DNA of 50,064 bases from Cytophagales bacterium (GTDB lineage: Bacteria > Bacteroidota > Bacteroidia > Cytophagales > Cyclobacteriaceae), in NCBI GenBank assembly GCA_017303795.1, contig JAFLBR010000023.1, forward strand, positions 1 to 50,064. Reading direction: 5' to 3'. The stretch's first letter is position 1, and every line of letters begins with the position of its first letter. Position numbers and translations under genes: made by a program. Positions 26,074 to 35,465 of the stretch are shown here, piece by piece. A model generated the notes under the pieces. The model searched no databases and was not told the origin of the DNA. It saw nothing but the letters and a program-made list of their open reading frames with translations.

Positions 26074-27006
26074 GTGCTGAATTTTTTCCATTTTTCGGAA
26101 GTGGATTTGCGCGTGGATGACATTCGGTTAGCTGGCAGTCTGGAACTGTTGGCCAAACAACTGGTGGAGGGGTTTATTACCGGCCTCCATAAATCACCTT
26201 ATCATGGTTTCTCGGTTGAGTTTGCCGAGCATCGCCTGTACAACGAAGGGCAGAGCACCCGCCACATCGATTGGAAAGTATTTGCCCGCACAGACAGGCT
26301 CTACACCAAACAGTATGAAGAAGAAACCAATCTCCGCTGTGTACTTGCATTGGATTGTTCTTCCAGTATGCACTATCCGCAAGGCAAACATACCAAACTT
26401 CATTTCAGTATTTATGCAGCCTCGGCTTTGGCCAAGTTGCTTACGCGACAGCGCGATGCTGTTGGTCTTTGTCTGTTTTCGGATAAGATTGAAGAATTTA
26501 CACCCGTAAAATCTACCGCCTCGCATGTAGATAAGTTGTTTACTTTATTGGAGAAACGGGTAAGAGCGGAGGTTACTCCGGGCAAAGCTACAAGAGTAGC
26601 CGAAGTATTGCACGAGGTAGCCGAAAAAACACATCGAAGATCGCTGGTGATAATCTTCAGCGATATATTTGATGGCGGAAATGATGAAGAAATCTTTAAA
26701 GCCTTGCAACATCTTAAACACAATAAACACGAAGTAATCCTCTTTCATGTTACCGATCATACAACCGAACTCTCCTTTCAGTTTGATGAACGACCTTATG
26801 AGTTTGTAGATCTGGAGAGCGGTGAAAAACTGTTGCTCAATCCACAGGAAATAAAAGACCGCTACGAAAAAGAACTATCAGAATACCATCAGAATTTAAA
26901 AATGCGCTGCAATCAATTAAAGATTGATTTTATCTCGGCCGATATTAATACCGGGTATTTTGATGTACTGCAGGCGTATATGATTAAGCGGAGTAAGATG
27001 CAATAA
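26074..27006 (+). CDS. DUF58 domain-containing protein
   Basis: A 310-residue protein of the DUF58 family, with a degenerate von Willebrand type-A domain. Diagnostic segments are GLHKSPYHGFSVEFAEHRLY, the STRHIDWKVFARTDRLYTK block, and the metal-site like LALDCSSSMHY. Such proteins are often encoded with MoxR AAA+ ATPases in chaperone-like systems, but no moxR gene is next to it here. The start is GTG at 26074; no ATG is available upstream of the conserved region, and the true start could be slightly later. Divergent from DUF3276. Confidence 0.88.
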   Translation: MLNFFHFSEVDLRVDDIRLAGSLELLAKQLVEGFITGLHKSPYHGFSVEFAEHRLYNEGQSTRHIDWKVFARTDRLYTKQYEEETNLRCVLALDCSSSMHYPQGKHTKLHFSIYAASALAKLLTRQRDAVGLCLFSDKIEEFTPVKSTASHVDKLFTLLEKRVRAEVTPGKATRVAEVLHEVAEKTHRRSLVIIFSDIFDGGNDEEIFKALQHLKHNKHEVILFHVTDHTTELSFQFDERPYEFVDLESGEKLLLNPQEIKDRYEKELSEYHQNLKMRCNQLKIDFISADINTGYFDVLQAYMIKRSKMQ

Positions 27007-27025
27007 TTGCTTCTTGCGGGTGATT

Positions 27026-27060
27026 GGTAAGCAGTAAACGGTGGTCGGTAAGCAGTAAAC
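27026..27060 (+). repeat. Two copies of a GGTAAGCAGTAAAC repeat
   Basis: GGTAAGCAGTAAAC occurs at 27026-27039 and again at 27047-27060, a 21-bp step. Looser copies (GGTATTCAGTATCC and similar) follow to about 27090. They lie between the convergent DUF58 and ferredoxin genes. Degenerate arrays of this style are common in bacterial intergenic DNA. Confidence 0.7.
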
Positions 27061-27156
27061 AGTATTCGATAATTGGTATTCAGTATCCTCTTTGAATGAT
27101 CATAGACTGCACCAACCAGAAACCAGCGTCAAGCAACCAGTAACTAGTGGAGTCAG

Positions 27157-27516
27157 TTAAGCTTGCAATTGCTCGTTATGGAGCCAGGCTTTTTTAGCAG
27201 TCAGTTCTTCTTTGCTTTCTACCATGTCAGGATCGGGCACACAGCAATCCACAGGACAAACCGCTGCGCACTGAGGCTCTTCGTGGAAACCGGTACACTC
27301 TGTACATTTGCCAGATACGATATAATAAAACTCATCGGACACAGGCGATTGAGCCGACTTGGCATCTACGGTAGAACCGTCTTCTAACTCAACCGCGGTC
27401 AAGGCTGTTCCTCCGGCCCAGTTCCACTCGCGGCCACCTTCATAAATAGCAGTATTCGGGCATTCCGGTTCGCAAGCCCCACAATTAATGCACTCTTCCG
27501 TTATCTTTATCGCCAT
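27157..27516 (-). CDS. 4Fe-4S dicluster ferredoxin
   Basis: A 119-residue ferredoxin with two cluster motifs. The first is [12 protein letters not shown]. The second is [18 protein letters not shown], in which the second and third Cys are eight residues apart instead of two, the form seen in Allochromatium-type 2[4Fe-4S] ferredoxins. A C-terminal helical tail ([18 protein letters not shown]) also fits that type. It carries electrons in the cytoplasm; partners are unknown. It is divergent from the acyl-CoA reductase gene, with TAnnTTTG-like elements on both strands in the 93-bp gap. Confidence 0.93.
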   Translation of the reverse strand: MAIKITEECINCGACEPECPNTAIYEGGREWNWAGGTALTAVELEDGSTVDAKSAQSPVSDEFYYIVSGKCTECTGFHEEPQCAAVCPVDCCVPDPDMVESKEELTAKKAWLHNEQLQA

Positions 27517-27609
27517 GGCGGTTTAATCAGATTGTCTACTTTTGCCGCAAAAATACGGCTACTTAATTCATTACACAAACAGGTTAACGGCCTTAAAAGT
27601 TTACACTAA

Positions 27610-28614
27610 ATGACTTTAGAACAGCGAATAAATGCATTTTCTGCACTAGGCAACCGAATCAGCAGCCTGAGCAAGGCCGAACGCGAACAAGTTCATCAAC
27701 ATGCCAGCCTGACCAACGGCTGGTTTACACCCGCTTCGGTACAAACCGCTTTAGATGGAATTGTTTTGTTCCTTAAAAAAGAAACCCTGCAAACCTGGAT
27801 CAGCCGCTACCCTACTCCTGCTTCCGAAAAACTGGTGGGTATTGCCATGGCCGGAAACATTCCTTTGGTTGGATTTCACGATTTACTTTGTGTGTTGATT
27901 AGCGGCCATCGGGCGCTTATCAAACTAAGTTCGCAAGATGCGTTGATTGAAGTGATGATTAAGTGGCTGATTGAAATTGAACCGGACTTTGCTGATAAAA
28001 TTACCATCGCTGAACGTTTAAACGCAGCCGAAGTAATGATTGCCACCGGCAGCGATAATACCTCGCGTTATTTTGAATATTACTTTCGAAACAAACCGAA
28101 TATCATTCGCAAAAACAGATCATCGTGTGCTATTATTATGGGCGAAGAACCCAGCGCGACTTTAGCTGAATTAGGTAAAGATGTGTTTACCTACTTTGGA
28201 TTGGGTTGCCGCAATGTGGCTAAAGTATTTGTGCCTGAAGAGTATTCTTTTAATGGCCTGTTGGATGCATGGGCACCGTACAACGATATTATTAATCATC
28301 ACAAATACGCCAACAACTACGATTACCAGAAATCAATTTTGTTGGTAAACCAAACTCCGTTTTTCGATAATGGATTTGTGTTGCTTACCGAAAGTTCAAA
28401 TCTGGTATCGCCTATCTCGGTCTTGTTTTATGAACGTTATCTCGATCAGCAAGATCTGCAAAAGAAACTTCAATCGCATGCCGATAAGTTGCAGTGTATA
28501 GTATCGGCTAATGGTTGGTATACAGATAGTGTTCCGTTTGGCAAAGCCCAACAACCGGAGGTTTGGGATTATGCCGATGATGTGGACACGATGAAATTTC
28601 TAACCTCAATTTGA
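27610..28614 (+). CDS. LuxC-type acyl-CoA reductase
   Basis: A 334-residue protein of the acyl-CoA reductase (LuxC) branch of the aldehyde dehydrogenase superfamily, which reduces acyl-CoA or acyl thioester to aldehyde with NADPH. Seen are GIAMAGNIPLVGFHDLLCVL for cofactor binding, SGHRALIKLSSQD, and the active-site Cys200 in TYFGLGCRNVAKVFVP. The length is shorter than Vibrio LuxC (about 480) because the N-terminal region is reduced, as in other Bacteroidetes members. No luxD, luxE or luciferase gene is near, so bioluminescence is not implied. TACTTTTG at 27537-27544 may be its -7 element. Confidence 0.9.
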   Translation: MTLEQRINAFSALGNRISSLSKAEREQVHQHASLTNGWFTPASVQTALDGIVLFLKKETLQTWISRYPTPASEKLVGIAMAGNIPLVGFHDLLCVLISGHRALIKLSSQDALIEVMIKWLIEIEPDFADKITIAERLNAAEVMIATGSDNTSRYFEYYFRNKPNIIRKNRSSCAIIMGEEPSATLAELGKDVFTYFGLGCRNVAKVFVPEEYSFNGLLDAWAPYNDIINHHKYANNYDYQKSILLVNQTPFFDNGFVLLTESSNLVSPISVLFYERYLDQQDLQKKLQSHADKLQCIVSANGWYTDSVPFGKAQQPEVWDYADDVDTMKFLTSI

Positions 28615-28618
28615 TTTT

Positions 28619-28650
28619 CCTTCTCCTTTTGGAGAAGGTGGCCGAAGGCC
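28619..28650. repeat. Palindromic intergenic repeat
   Basis: CCTTCTCC TTTT GGAGAAGG (28619-28638) forms an 8-bp stem with a TTTT loop, followed by GGCCGAAGGCC (28640-28650), a second small palindrome. It lies in the 46-bp gap between convergent stops and may work as a two-way terminator. This palindrome type is widespread among bacteria. Confidence 0.75.
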
Positions 28651-28660
28651 GGATGAGGCA

Positions 28661-31600
28661 TTAATTCCCCCGCATAATCTCCACCCAACCCGTGTACTTC
28701 TCACCAGCTACCTGTAGCTGATAAAAGTAAACGCCATCTATGGCATCATTACCAGTCCAATCGTTTTGGTAATTGCTGCTGGAGAATACTTGTTTACCCC
28801 AGCGGTTAGTAACAACCAGTTTGGCATTTGCTGGCAAGTTCCGAATCTCGAAGTTATCATTAGAGCCATCACCATTTGGGGTAAATATGTTTGGTACATA
28901 CAAACCGCAACCAAAAGTTGGTTCCTTTATTTTTGTTTTTTTAAACGAAGATGCAACCAATCCTATGCAAGAATTCACCAAAGTTTGATTTTGCATGAGT
29001 TGCACTTGTAGTGAATCCAAAGGTAATCCTGAGATTACGAACAGGTTACTTGCAGCCTGAGCAGCAGTAATGGCTCCAGTTTGAATCACGTCTCCATCTT
29101 GATAGACAGCGTACGTAAAATCAGTACCAGCTGATCCAGTAATATTCTTAATACTAATTGTACCTTCAGATTCGAGGCAATTATAAGTAGTGGTATCTAT
29201 GGCAAAGTCAACCGGGTCTGGCGTTCCGGAAGGTAAAATATCGAAGAAGCCAGTTTTAATACATGCAGGTGTTGTATCATCGCCATAAGCAATCGTAAAC
29301 GTATAATTCCCGACAGGCAAACCAACAAACTCGTGGTCATTAAGCTGAGTTCTGGCAATAGGTCCATTAATATCTATCCTTACGCCAATAATATTCACAA
29401 CTGGTTCTACTGGATTTATATCAAAGAATACTTTACCATCGGGAGATAAAGCCCCACAAGTAGCTGGGGTTTCAACTGGTGTAATCTTTACAGTTGCACA
29501 ATTATTAATAGGTGCACAAAGCGGATCGCCACTGGGTAGTACGGTAACTGAAACCACACTTGCTAACTGGCCTGAACAAGAACCTATATTTGCAAAGACA
29601 TTAAATGACGTATTAGCCGTCAAAGTACCGGTGGGCAGGCTAATGGTTGAACCCGTGCCAACAACTGGCGCACCAATGGGCACATTTCCTGTGTTGTTGC
29701 GTAGCTGATAACTTACGCCCACTTCGGCATTAGCAACCTGAATAGCCGTTGATGCCCCAAAACAAATAGTAGGACTTAAGGTAGAAACTGCAAGGGATAA
29801 ATTCGGAGAAGGGTTAACAGTTAAAGTAGTGATCGTATTCAATTTTGCTGCACACGATACATTTGAAGCCAACACGGCAACATCGGTTGTAGTGGTTAAT
29901 GTTCCGGTAGGGATTATTAGGGTAGCACCGGTTCCGGCAACTACTGTTGAAAGCGGGCTATCATCTGCATTATTCAACAACTGATAGTCAACTCCAACTT
30001 CGGAGTTTGCAATATTTATGTTTGTACCACCACCGGCACAAAATACCGTTTGATCTGCCGTTATCCCTAAAGTTAACGTAACTGCTCCGGCTACATTTAC
30101 TGTAACAGTTGTAGTTAATTCAACAGACGGGCAAACACCACCCGTTGCCAATACATTAAATGTAGTAGTTGCCGCCAATGCTCCGGTAGGCAATGCAATC
30201 ATTCCACCAGTACCCGCCACAGGCGCACCTATGTTGCTATCGTCAACATCGTTTCTTAACTGGTAGGTTACTCCTGCTTCTGAGTTGTTCACTAAAATAG
30301 AAGCATTACCACCTGTACACAGCGTAGCAGCCGGGCCAGTAACCGGTAATGCCGGATTAGGATCCACATCTACATCAACCGTTGCCTGATTGGTAAGTTC
30401 AATTGAACAAGTTCCGTTTGAAGCAAGAATATTAAACGTAGTTGCCGTAGTAAGCACTCCCGTTGAGATCGTAATCGTTCCACCGGTGCCTGCTACAGGT
30501 GCGCCAATAGCAGAATCATCGGCATCGTTGCGAAGTTGATAGGTAACACCATTCTCTGAACCTGCAACCTGAATACTTGAACTAGTGCCTTCACAAATGG
30601 GCGATGCAGTAGCGGTTACAGTAAGACCGGCATTAATCGCTCCGGCTACGGTAACTGTAACGGTAGCTATTAATTGAACTGGAGCACAAACTCCGCGAGT
30701 AGCCAACACATTAAATGTGGTGGTTGCAGCAAGCGCACCGGTTGGCAAGGCAATGGTACTTCCGGTTCCGGCTACAGCCGATCCGACCAAACTATTATCG
30801 GCATTGTTGCGGAGTTGATAACTCACTCCTGTTTCGGAGGCTGCAACTTCAATGTCGCTGGTTCCGCCAGCGCAAACCGGACTAATGGTTGCCGTTACCG
30901 CTAATGCAACTGAAGGCGCATTATCAACCGAAATTGTTACCGGAGTTGGTGAAATAGTACCTGTACAATTAACATCCGATACGGATACAAGTGTGTAGGT
31001 GGTAGCTGTTGTTGGACTTACCGCAATTGTTGCCGGGCTTGTAGCCGATGATGCCGGGAATGTGGTTACTCCATCTGAATACTCATAGTTCCAGGGACCA
31101 GTTCCGGTAAATGTAAAGGTAAGGTTTGTGCTTTGTCCATTACAGATACTCACATCTCCAGAAATGGTAGCGGTTGGTAATGCATTTACCATTAGCGTAA
31201 CCGAAGTAGCAGGACTTGCACAGCCGCTTATTGTTTCCGTAACAAATACCGTTCTGCTTCCCGCTGCCGCGGAACTAAATCCAAGTTGCACGTTTGTGGG
31301 ACTAATGCCAGTAGTTAATTGAGTTGTTAATCCGGCATCGCTATACCAGGTGTAGGTACTGCTTCCACCAGGTGTTGTTACAAAAGGAGCAACAATTGCA
31401 TCGCCTACACAATAAGTAGCTGGTACAAACGTAATGGCAGGTGCTGTTGGAACTGCGTTAACCGTTAACGTAATACTCGTGGCAAGGCTTTCGCAACCAG
31501 AAGGATTTGTTTCGGTTACAAAAACTACCCTTACTGTTGGTGTTGCACTTGTGAAACCTAAGCTTACGTTAGTCGGATTAGTTCCTGTGGTTAAGATTGT

Positions 31601-34282
31601 AGTTAGACCTGCATCGCTATACCAGGTGTAGGTATTACCAACCACAGGACTTGTTACTACCGGTGAGTTAATTGTTTCACCAACACAATAGGTAGAAGGG
31701 TTAAAGGTAATTGCAGGAGCTGGTGTTACTGAATTTACAGTTAATGTGATACTTGCTGATGGGCCTTCGCAGCCGCTGGCATTTGTTTCGGTTATAAACA
31801 CGGTGCGGGTATTGGCCGCAACACTACTAAATCCTAATAACGCATTGGTAGGAGTTGAACCAGTAGTTAGCACTGCTGTTAAACTTGCATCGCTATACCA
31901 CGTATAGGTGCTTCCGCCTATTGGTGCATTTACACTTGGTGGAGTAATGGCTTCGCCAACACAATAGGTTGATGGCGTAAACGTGATGGTTGGTGCAACC
32001 GGAACTGCGTTTACAGTTAGCGTAACCGGTGTTGCCGGTCCAGTACAGTTACTGCTGCTGGTTTCAGTAACAAATACCGTGCGTACCAAAGGCGCAACGG
32101 AACTAAATCCTAAATCTACATTGGTTGGATTAGTGCTACTTGTAAGTACAACGGTTAAGCCGGCATCATTATACCAGGTGTATGTGCTACCTATTACAGG
32201 TGTTGTTATAAGCGGTGGCGAAATAGCTTCGCCTACGCAATAACTGCTTGGACTAAAAGTAACAGCCGGAGCAACTGGTACCGCACTCACTGTTAAGGTG
32301 ATGCTTGTTGAACTACTCTCACAGCCACTGGCATTGGTTTCGGTTACAAACACCGTGCGTACAACCGGAACTGCACTGCTAAAACCAAGCAAAACATTGG
32401 TTGGAGCAGTTCCTGTTGTGAGTATGGTAGATAAACTGGCATCGCTGTACCACGTATAGGTGCTTCCGCCTACTGGCGCATTGATGGTAGGTGGTGTAAT
32501 TACATTCCCAACACAATAAGCAGATGGATTGAAGTTTACATTAGGCGCGCCCGGAATCGGGTTTACCGTTAAGGTTACTGCAGTAGCGGTGCTGGTACAA
32601 TTGCTACTGTTGGTTTCGGTTACAAATACGGTTTTAGTTGCTGGTGCTGCACTGCTAAAACCTAATTGAACATTGGTTGGTGTAGTGGTTGCGATCAACA
32701 ACGTAGTTAGCCCGGCATCGTCATACCATTGATAGGTACTGCCACCTACAGGAGTAGTTATTACCGGAGGTACAATGGCATCGCCTACACAATATGAACT
32801 TGGTGAAAAAGTTACTGCTGGAGCTGTTGGTACAGCGCTAATGGTTAGTGTTACACTAGTTGCCGGACCGGGACAACCACTGGCATTAGTTTCGGTTACA
32901 AAAACAGTGCGCACTATTGGCGCGGCACTACTAAAACCTAATGCCGCATTGGTTGGTGTGGCACTGGTTGCAATTACAGTTGAAAGGCTTACATCGCTAT
33001 ACCAGGTATAGGTACTTCCGCCTATAGGAGTTGTAATAACTGGTGGGGTAATTACCGCACCCACACAATACGAAGACGGATTGAATGTAACAGCTGGTGC
33101 TGTTGGTACAGGGTTAACCGTTAAAGTTACTGCAGTGGCAGGCCCGGCACAATTAAAACTATTGGTCTCGGTTACAAACACTGTTTTGGTAGTGGCCGTT
33201 GCACTGCTAAAACCAAGTTGCGCAATAGTTGGTGTTGGTGTAGTTATCAATAATGTTGTAAGGCCGGCATCATCATACCATTGGTAAGTACTACCACCTA
33301 CTGGTGTGGTAATGGCCGGTGCTATTATGCTGGCACCTACGCAATAGGTGTTTGGAGTAAACGTGACTGCCGGAGCAGTAGGTACAGGGTTAACCGTAAT
33401 ATTGACAGAACCACTAACAGCCGTGGCCGGACAGCCATTTACATCAGTAACATTGGTAAGTGTATACGTAGTATTTACCAGCGGTGCTACAATAAAATCT
33501 GCTCCACTTGTATAACCACTCACAGTGCCTAAACCAGAAACCGTAAGCGTGAATGGCCCAGCGCCTCCGGTTATATCAACCTTTAGTGTTGTGGACTCGC
33601 CAGCACACACCGGGCTTGTACCTGTTACACTTAAAACTGCATTGGATGGAGCCGGTGGTTCTAAAACCGTAATCGGGCCGAGGGTTTGAGAACAATTTGT
33701 TCCGTTATCGGTAACAACAACAGTATAATCGCCAGCTGTAAGACCAGCTATATCTTCTAAGGTTGAAGTAAATCCATTAGTTGCTGTCCATGCATACGAG
33801 TAGCTCGAAGTTCCTCCTGTTACATTAAGTGAAATCTGGCCATTGGGTGTACCACAACTGGTACTGTTTACTGGAAAGCCCGGTGTAATTACTGCGTTTA
33901 TATCCGTTGTTCCATTAATCGTAAAATTTCCGTTAAAGTCAGAAGGGTTTCCATCCTGCACAACTATTACGTACCCACCCGGCTTTAAATTAGGTGCTGT
34001 AAATGGTACTCCTAACGTAAGCGGAACATTAACCAGGTTAGTTGGCCCGATGATAAATAAACTGATTGGTGGAATACCCGAGGTTACGGTAACATTGATA
34101 GATCCATTATCTAAAGTGCCATCCGTTCCGGGGTTGCCACTTCCATCGAGTAAATCGCGGCAAGCATCTTTTCTATCAGAAAGTACTACAACCGGGGCCT
34201 GTGCCATTACATCCGATGCAAAAGCCATCGCGCCAAGCAGTAACGTCAGGAGAAATAAGCGGGGGAGTAAATTTCTCTTCAT
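28661..34282 (-). CDS. Giant T9SS type-B secreted repeat protein (CHU_C / gliding motility-associated C-terminal domain)
   Basis: A 1873-residue surface or secreted protein. It has a signal peptide (MKRNLLPRLFLLTLLLGAMA), then a SprB-like repeat near residues 140-208 (CGTPNGQISLNVTGGTSSYS). Eight tandem Ig-like repeats of about 92 residues follow (303-1037), then a spacer, then five repeats of about 85-95 residues carrying the YQLRNNADxS motif (about 1125-1575). The last 80 or so residues (PNIFTPNGDGSNDNFEIRNL, RWGKQVFSSSNYQNDW, DGVYFYQLQ) are the type-B T9SS sorting domain. Function is likely adhesion or motility-related display, inferred from family. The small gene upstream overlaps by 4 bp. 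Confidence 0.92.
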   Translation of the reverse strand: MKRNLLPRLFLLTLLLGAMAFASDVMAQAPVVVLSDRKDACRDLLDGSGNPGTDGTLDNGSINVTVTSGIPPISLFIIGPTNLVNVPLTLGVPFTAPNLKPGGYVIVVQDGNPSDFNGNFTINGTTDINAVITPGFPVNSTSCGTPNGQISLNVTGGTSSYSYAWTATNGFTSTLEDIAGLTAGDYTVVVTDNGTNCSQTLGPITVLEPPAPSNAVLSVTGTSPVCAGESTTLKVDITGGAGPFTLTVSGLGTVSGYTSGADFIVAPLVNTTYTLTNVTDVNGCPATAVSGSVNITVNPVPTAPAVTFTPNTYCVGASIIAPAITTPVGGSTYQWYDDAGLTTLLITTPTPTIAQLGFSSATATTKTVFVTETNSFNCAGPATAVTLTVNPVPTAPAVTFNPSSYCVGAVITPPVITTPIGGSTYTWYSDVSLSTVIATSATPTNAALGFSSAAPIVRTVFVTETNASGCPGPATSVTLTISAVPTAPAVTFSPSSYCVGDAIVPPVITTPVGGSTYQWYDDAGLTTLLIATTTPTNVQLGFSSAAPATKTVFVTETNSSNCTSTATAVTLTVNPIPGAPNVNFNPSAYCVGNVITPPTINAPVGGSTYTWYSDASLSTILTTGTAPTNVLLGFSSAVPVVRTVFVTETNASGCESSSTSITLTVSAVPVAPAVTFSPSSYCVGEAISPPLITTPVIGSTYTWYNDAGLTVVLTSSTNPTNVDLGFSSVAPLVRTVFVTETSSSNCTGPATPVTLTVNAVPVAPTITFTPSTYCVGEAITPPSVNAPIGGSTYTWYSDASLTAVLTTGSTPTNALLGFSSVAANTRTVFITETNASGCEGPSASITLTVNSVTPAPAITFNPSTYCVGETINSPVVTSPVVGNTYTWYSDAGLTTILTTGTNPTNVSLGFTSATPTVRVVFVTETNPSGCESLATSITLTVNAVPTAPAITFVPATYCVGDAIVAPFVTTPGGSSTYTWYSDAGLTTQLTTGISPTNVQLGFSSAAAGSRTVFVTETISGCASPATSVTLMVNALPTATISGDVSICNGQSTNLTFTFTGTGPWNYEYSDGVTTFPASSATSPATIAVSPTTATTYTLVSVSDVNCTGTISPTPVTISVDNAPSVALAVTATISPVCAGGTSDIEVAASETGVSYQLRNNADNSLVGSAVAGTGSTIALPTGALAATTTFNVLATRGVCAPVQLIATVTVTVAGAINAGLTVTATASPICEGTSSSIQVAGSENGVTYQLRNDADDSAIGAPVAGTGGTITISTGVLTTATTFNILASNGTCSIELTNQATVDVDVDPNPALPVTGPAATLCTGGNASILVNNSEAGVTYQLRNDVDDSNIGAPVAGTGGMIALPTGALAATTTFNVLATGGVCPSVELTTTVTVNVAGAVTLTLGITADQTVFCAGGGTNINIANSEVGVDYQLLNNADDSPLSTVVAGTGATLIIPTGTLTTTTDVAVLASNVSCAAKLNTITTLTVNPSPNLSLAVSTLSPTICFGASTAIQVANAEVGVSYQLRNNTGNVPIGAPVVGTGSTISLPTGTLTANTSFNVFANIGSCSGQLASVVSVTVLPSGDPLCAPINNCATVKITPVETPATCGALSPDGKVFFDINPVEPVVNIIGVRIDINGPIARTQLNDHEFVGLPVGNYTFTIAYGDDTTPACIKTGFFDILPSGTPDPVDFAIDTTTYNCLESEGTISIKNITGSAGTDFTYAVYQDGDVIQTGAITAAQAASNLFVISGLPLDSLQVQLMQNQTLVNSCIGLVASSFKKTKIKEPTFGCGLYVPNIFTPNGDGSNDNFEIRNLPANAKLVVTNRWGKQVFSSSNYQNDWTGNDAIDGVYFYQLQVAGEKYTGWVEIMRGN
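29550..30910 (-). repeat. Five tandem coding repeats, YQLRNNAD family
   Basis: Inside the giant protein, five units of roughly 260-285 bp share GVxYQLRNxADxSxIG, GTGxTIxLPTGxL and TTTFNVLAxxGxC. Some units differ by only a few residues, so the DNA is nearly repeated. Boundaries are approximate. Confidence 0.8.
31172..33376 (-). repeat. Eight tandem 276-bp coding repeats, SxYCVGxxI family
   Basis: Inside the giant protein, eight units of about 92 codons each start with APAVTFxPSxYCVG and contain STYTWYSDAGL, LGFSSAAP and RTVFVTETNxSGC. Units 1 and 3 share QWYDDAGLTTLL instead of TWYSDASLS, so the variants are interspersed rather than in a simple series. This suggests unequal crossing-over or gene conversion. 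Confidence 0.9.
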
Positions 34283-34632
34283 TTAATCCTGATGGTTAGG
34301 TGCCGGGTACAACCTTCTTTACTGCGAACATATAGGTTATAATCACCTGCGTTGAGTTCGGTGATTTTAGTTTCGGTTATGTCGAGCCGGTTGTTCTTGC
34401 TATCGCCACAAAAAAGATAGCTGGTATAGGTTTGCTTATCATCTTTAAACTTCAGTTCTATTTCGCCATTAGGCAGGCTGCCCGAAGTGTTCTTAACCTT
34501 ATAGGTTACCTGAATTTCATCGCACGGTTTTACCGATGGTTCGGCCACGCTGTTATCAATCCGGAAGGGAGACCAAGCAGCAAAAACAAATAAACTGCAA
34601 GTGAGGTATTTAAAACCAACCATATCAAGCAA
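34279..34632 (-). CDS. Small exported protein coupled to the giant repeat protein
   Basis: A 117-residue protein of unknown family, with a hydrophobic N-terminus (MVGFKYLTCSLFVFAAWS) that may be a signal peptide; the start could be at 34632 or the Met three codons later. The mature part (VKPCDEIQVTYKVKNTSGSL, AGDYNLYVRSKEGC) looks like one Ig-like or SprB-like beta-sandwich with four Cys. Its TGA overlaps the ATG of the giant protein (ATGA), so the two are translated together. A role as partner or chaperone of the large protein is possible, but this is context only. Confidence 0.6.
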   Translation of the reverse strand: MLDMVGFKYLTCSLFVFAAWSPFRIDNSVAEPSVKPCDEIQVTYKVKNTSGSLPNGEIELKFKDDKQTYTSYLFCGDSKNNRLDITETKITELNAGDYNLYVRSKEGCTRHLTIRIK

Positions 34633-34783
34633 AAAATTAAAAGCAAGGTAGCGGTTTCCCGTGGCCTGTGCAATACTCCTTTTTCAATTCCAGGTGTTTA
34701 CACACACCCTCCAATCTGCAAAGCACAGCCTTAAAAAAAACTTTACCTAATCTAAGTAATGTTTTCGTTAAAAAGTAAAGTTT

Positions 34784-35311
34784 CTAAAATCGCTTAGTTA
34801 AGATTTCGCTTAAGATGAAAGCCTTCTTGAATGATGTTGGGTTGCGCAGTTCCTTTACATAATCAGCGACCGGAGCCGCTTTGCGTTCGCGTTTATAACC
34901 CTTAAATTTTTCGTACTTCACCACGGTATCTTCAATGTGCATGGTCTCTTCCAACGAAGCCCGGTTGAAGGCTTCGGACTTGGCCTTTTCGTAGGTGGAG
35001 TAGATTTCGTCTTCGGTTCTGTAATTCGACTTTTCAAGGGGTTTACTTTCCTCTTCTAAATCGTCATCATAGTCCACATACTCAACGGTTTTGGGTTGAG
35101 ATTGTACAACAGGTTTAGCGGGAGCTTTGGAGGCCTGGATTTCGCGTAGCAGGTCTTCAAACGAGATGGGTTTGTTTTCTTGCGGGCCGCCAAATTCGGG
35201 TTGGTTGTGTTCAGATTGCTCCGGCTTCTTTTTGAAAGCCCTGGAAATCAGGGTAACTGCAATTATTATCAGCCAGATCCAGAATTGAGCATTATCGAAC
35301 ATACTTGCCAA
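34784..35311 (-). CDS. Single-pass membrane protein, hypothetical
   Basis: A 175-residue protein with one N-terminal membrane helix (FWIWLIIIAVTLISRAF) and a charged cytoplasmic tail: acidic patch YVDYDDDLEEE, then basic KFKGYKRERKAAP. The C-terminal KELRNPTSFKKAFILSEILTKRF looks like a short conserved helix. I recognise no named family. It is divergent from smc by 155 bp. An alternative Met at residue 4 is possible. Confidence 0.65.
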   Translation of the reverse strand: MASMFDNAQFWIWLIIIAVTLISRAFKKKPEQSEHNQPEFGGPQENKPISFEDLLREIQASKAPAKPVVQSQPKTVEYVDYDDDLEEESKPLEKSNYRTEDEIYSTYEKAKSEAFNRASLEETMHIEDTVVKYEKFKGYKRERKAAPVADYVKELRNPTSFKKAFILSEILTKRF

Positions 35312-35393
35312 AGGTATTTAAATAATCGGAAAAACAGCCTTTTCAGGTACTTTTTACACGGTATAAAATGTGGATGAATTGGGTATCACTCCA

Positions 35394-35424
35394 TTTCTAA
35401 TTGCGAAACCTCCGGTTATCTTTG
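35394..35424 (+). promoter_or_regulatory. Promoter for smc
   Basis: TATCTTTG at 35417-35424 is an exact TAnnTTTG -7 element. TTTC at 35394-35397 at 19-bp spacing is an imperfect -33 element. The ATG at 35466 lies about 40 bp downstream. Confidence 0.6.
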
Positions 35425-35465
35425 CCATCTTAATTTTTTTCAACCACTAAATTCTAACAGGTTTC

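Noticed and set aside
27610-28614. Bioluminescence role for the LuxC-like protein
   Set aside because: No luxAB, luxD or luxE is near; LuxC-type acyl-CoA reductases are general in Bacteroidetes.
33843-34286. Long plus-strand frame opposite the giant repeat protein
   Set aside because: It is antisense to a clearly coding repeat gene whose biased codons leave the opposite strand open. Several similar frames between 28766 and 33532 have the same origin.
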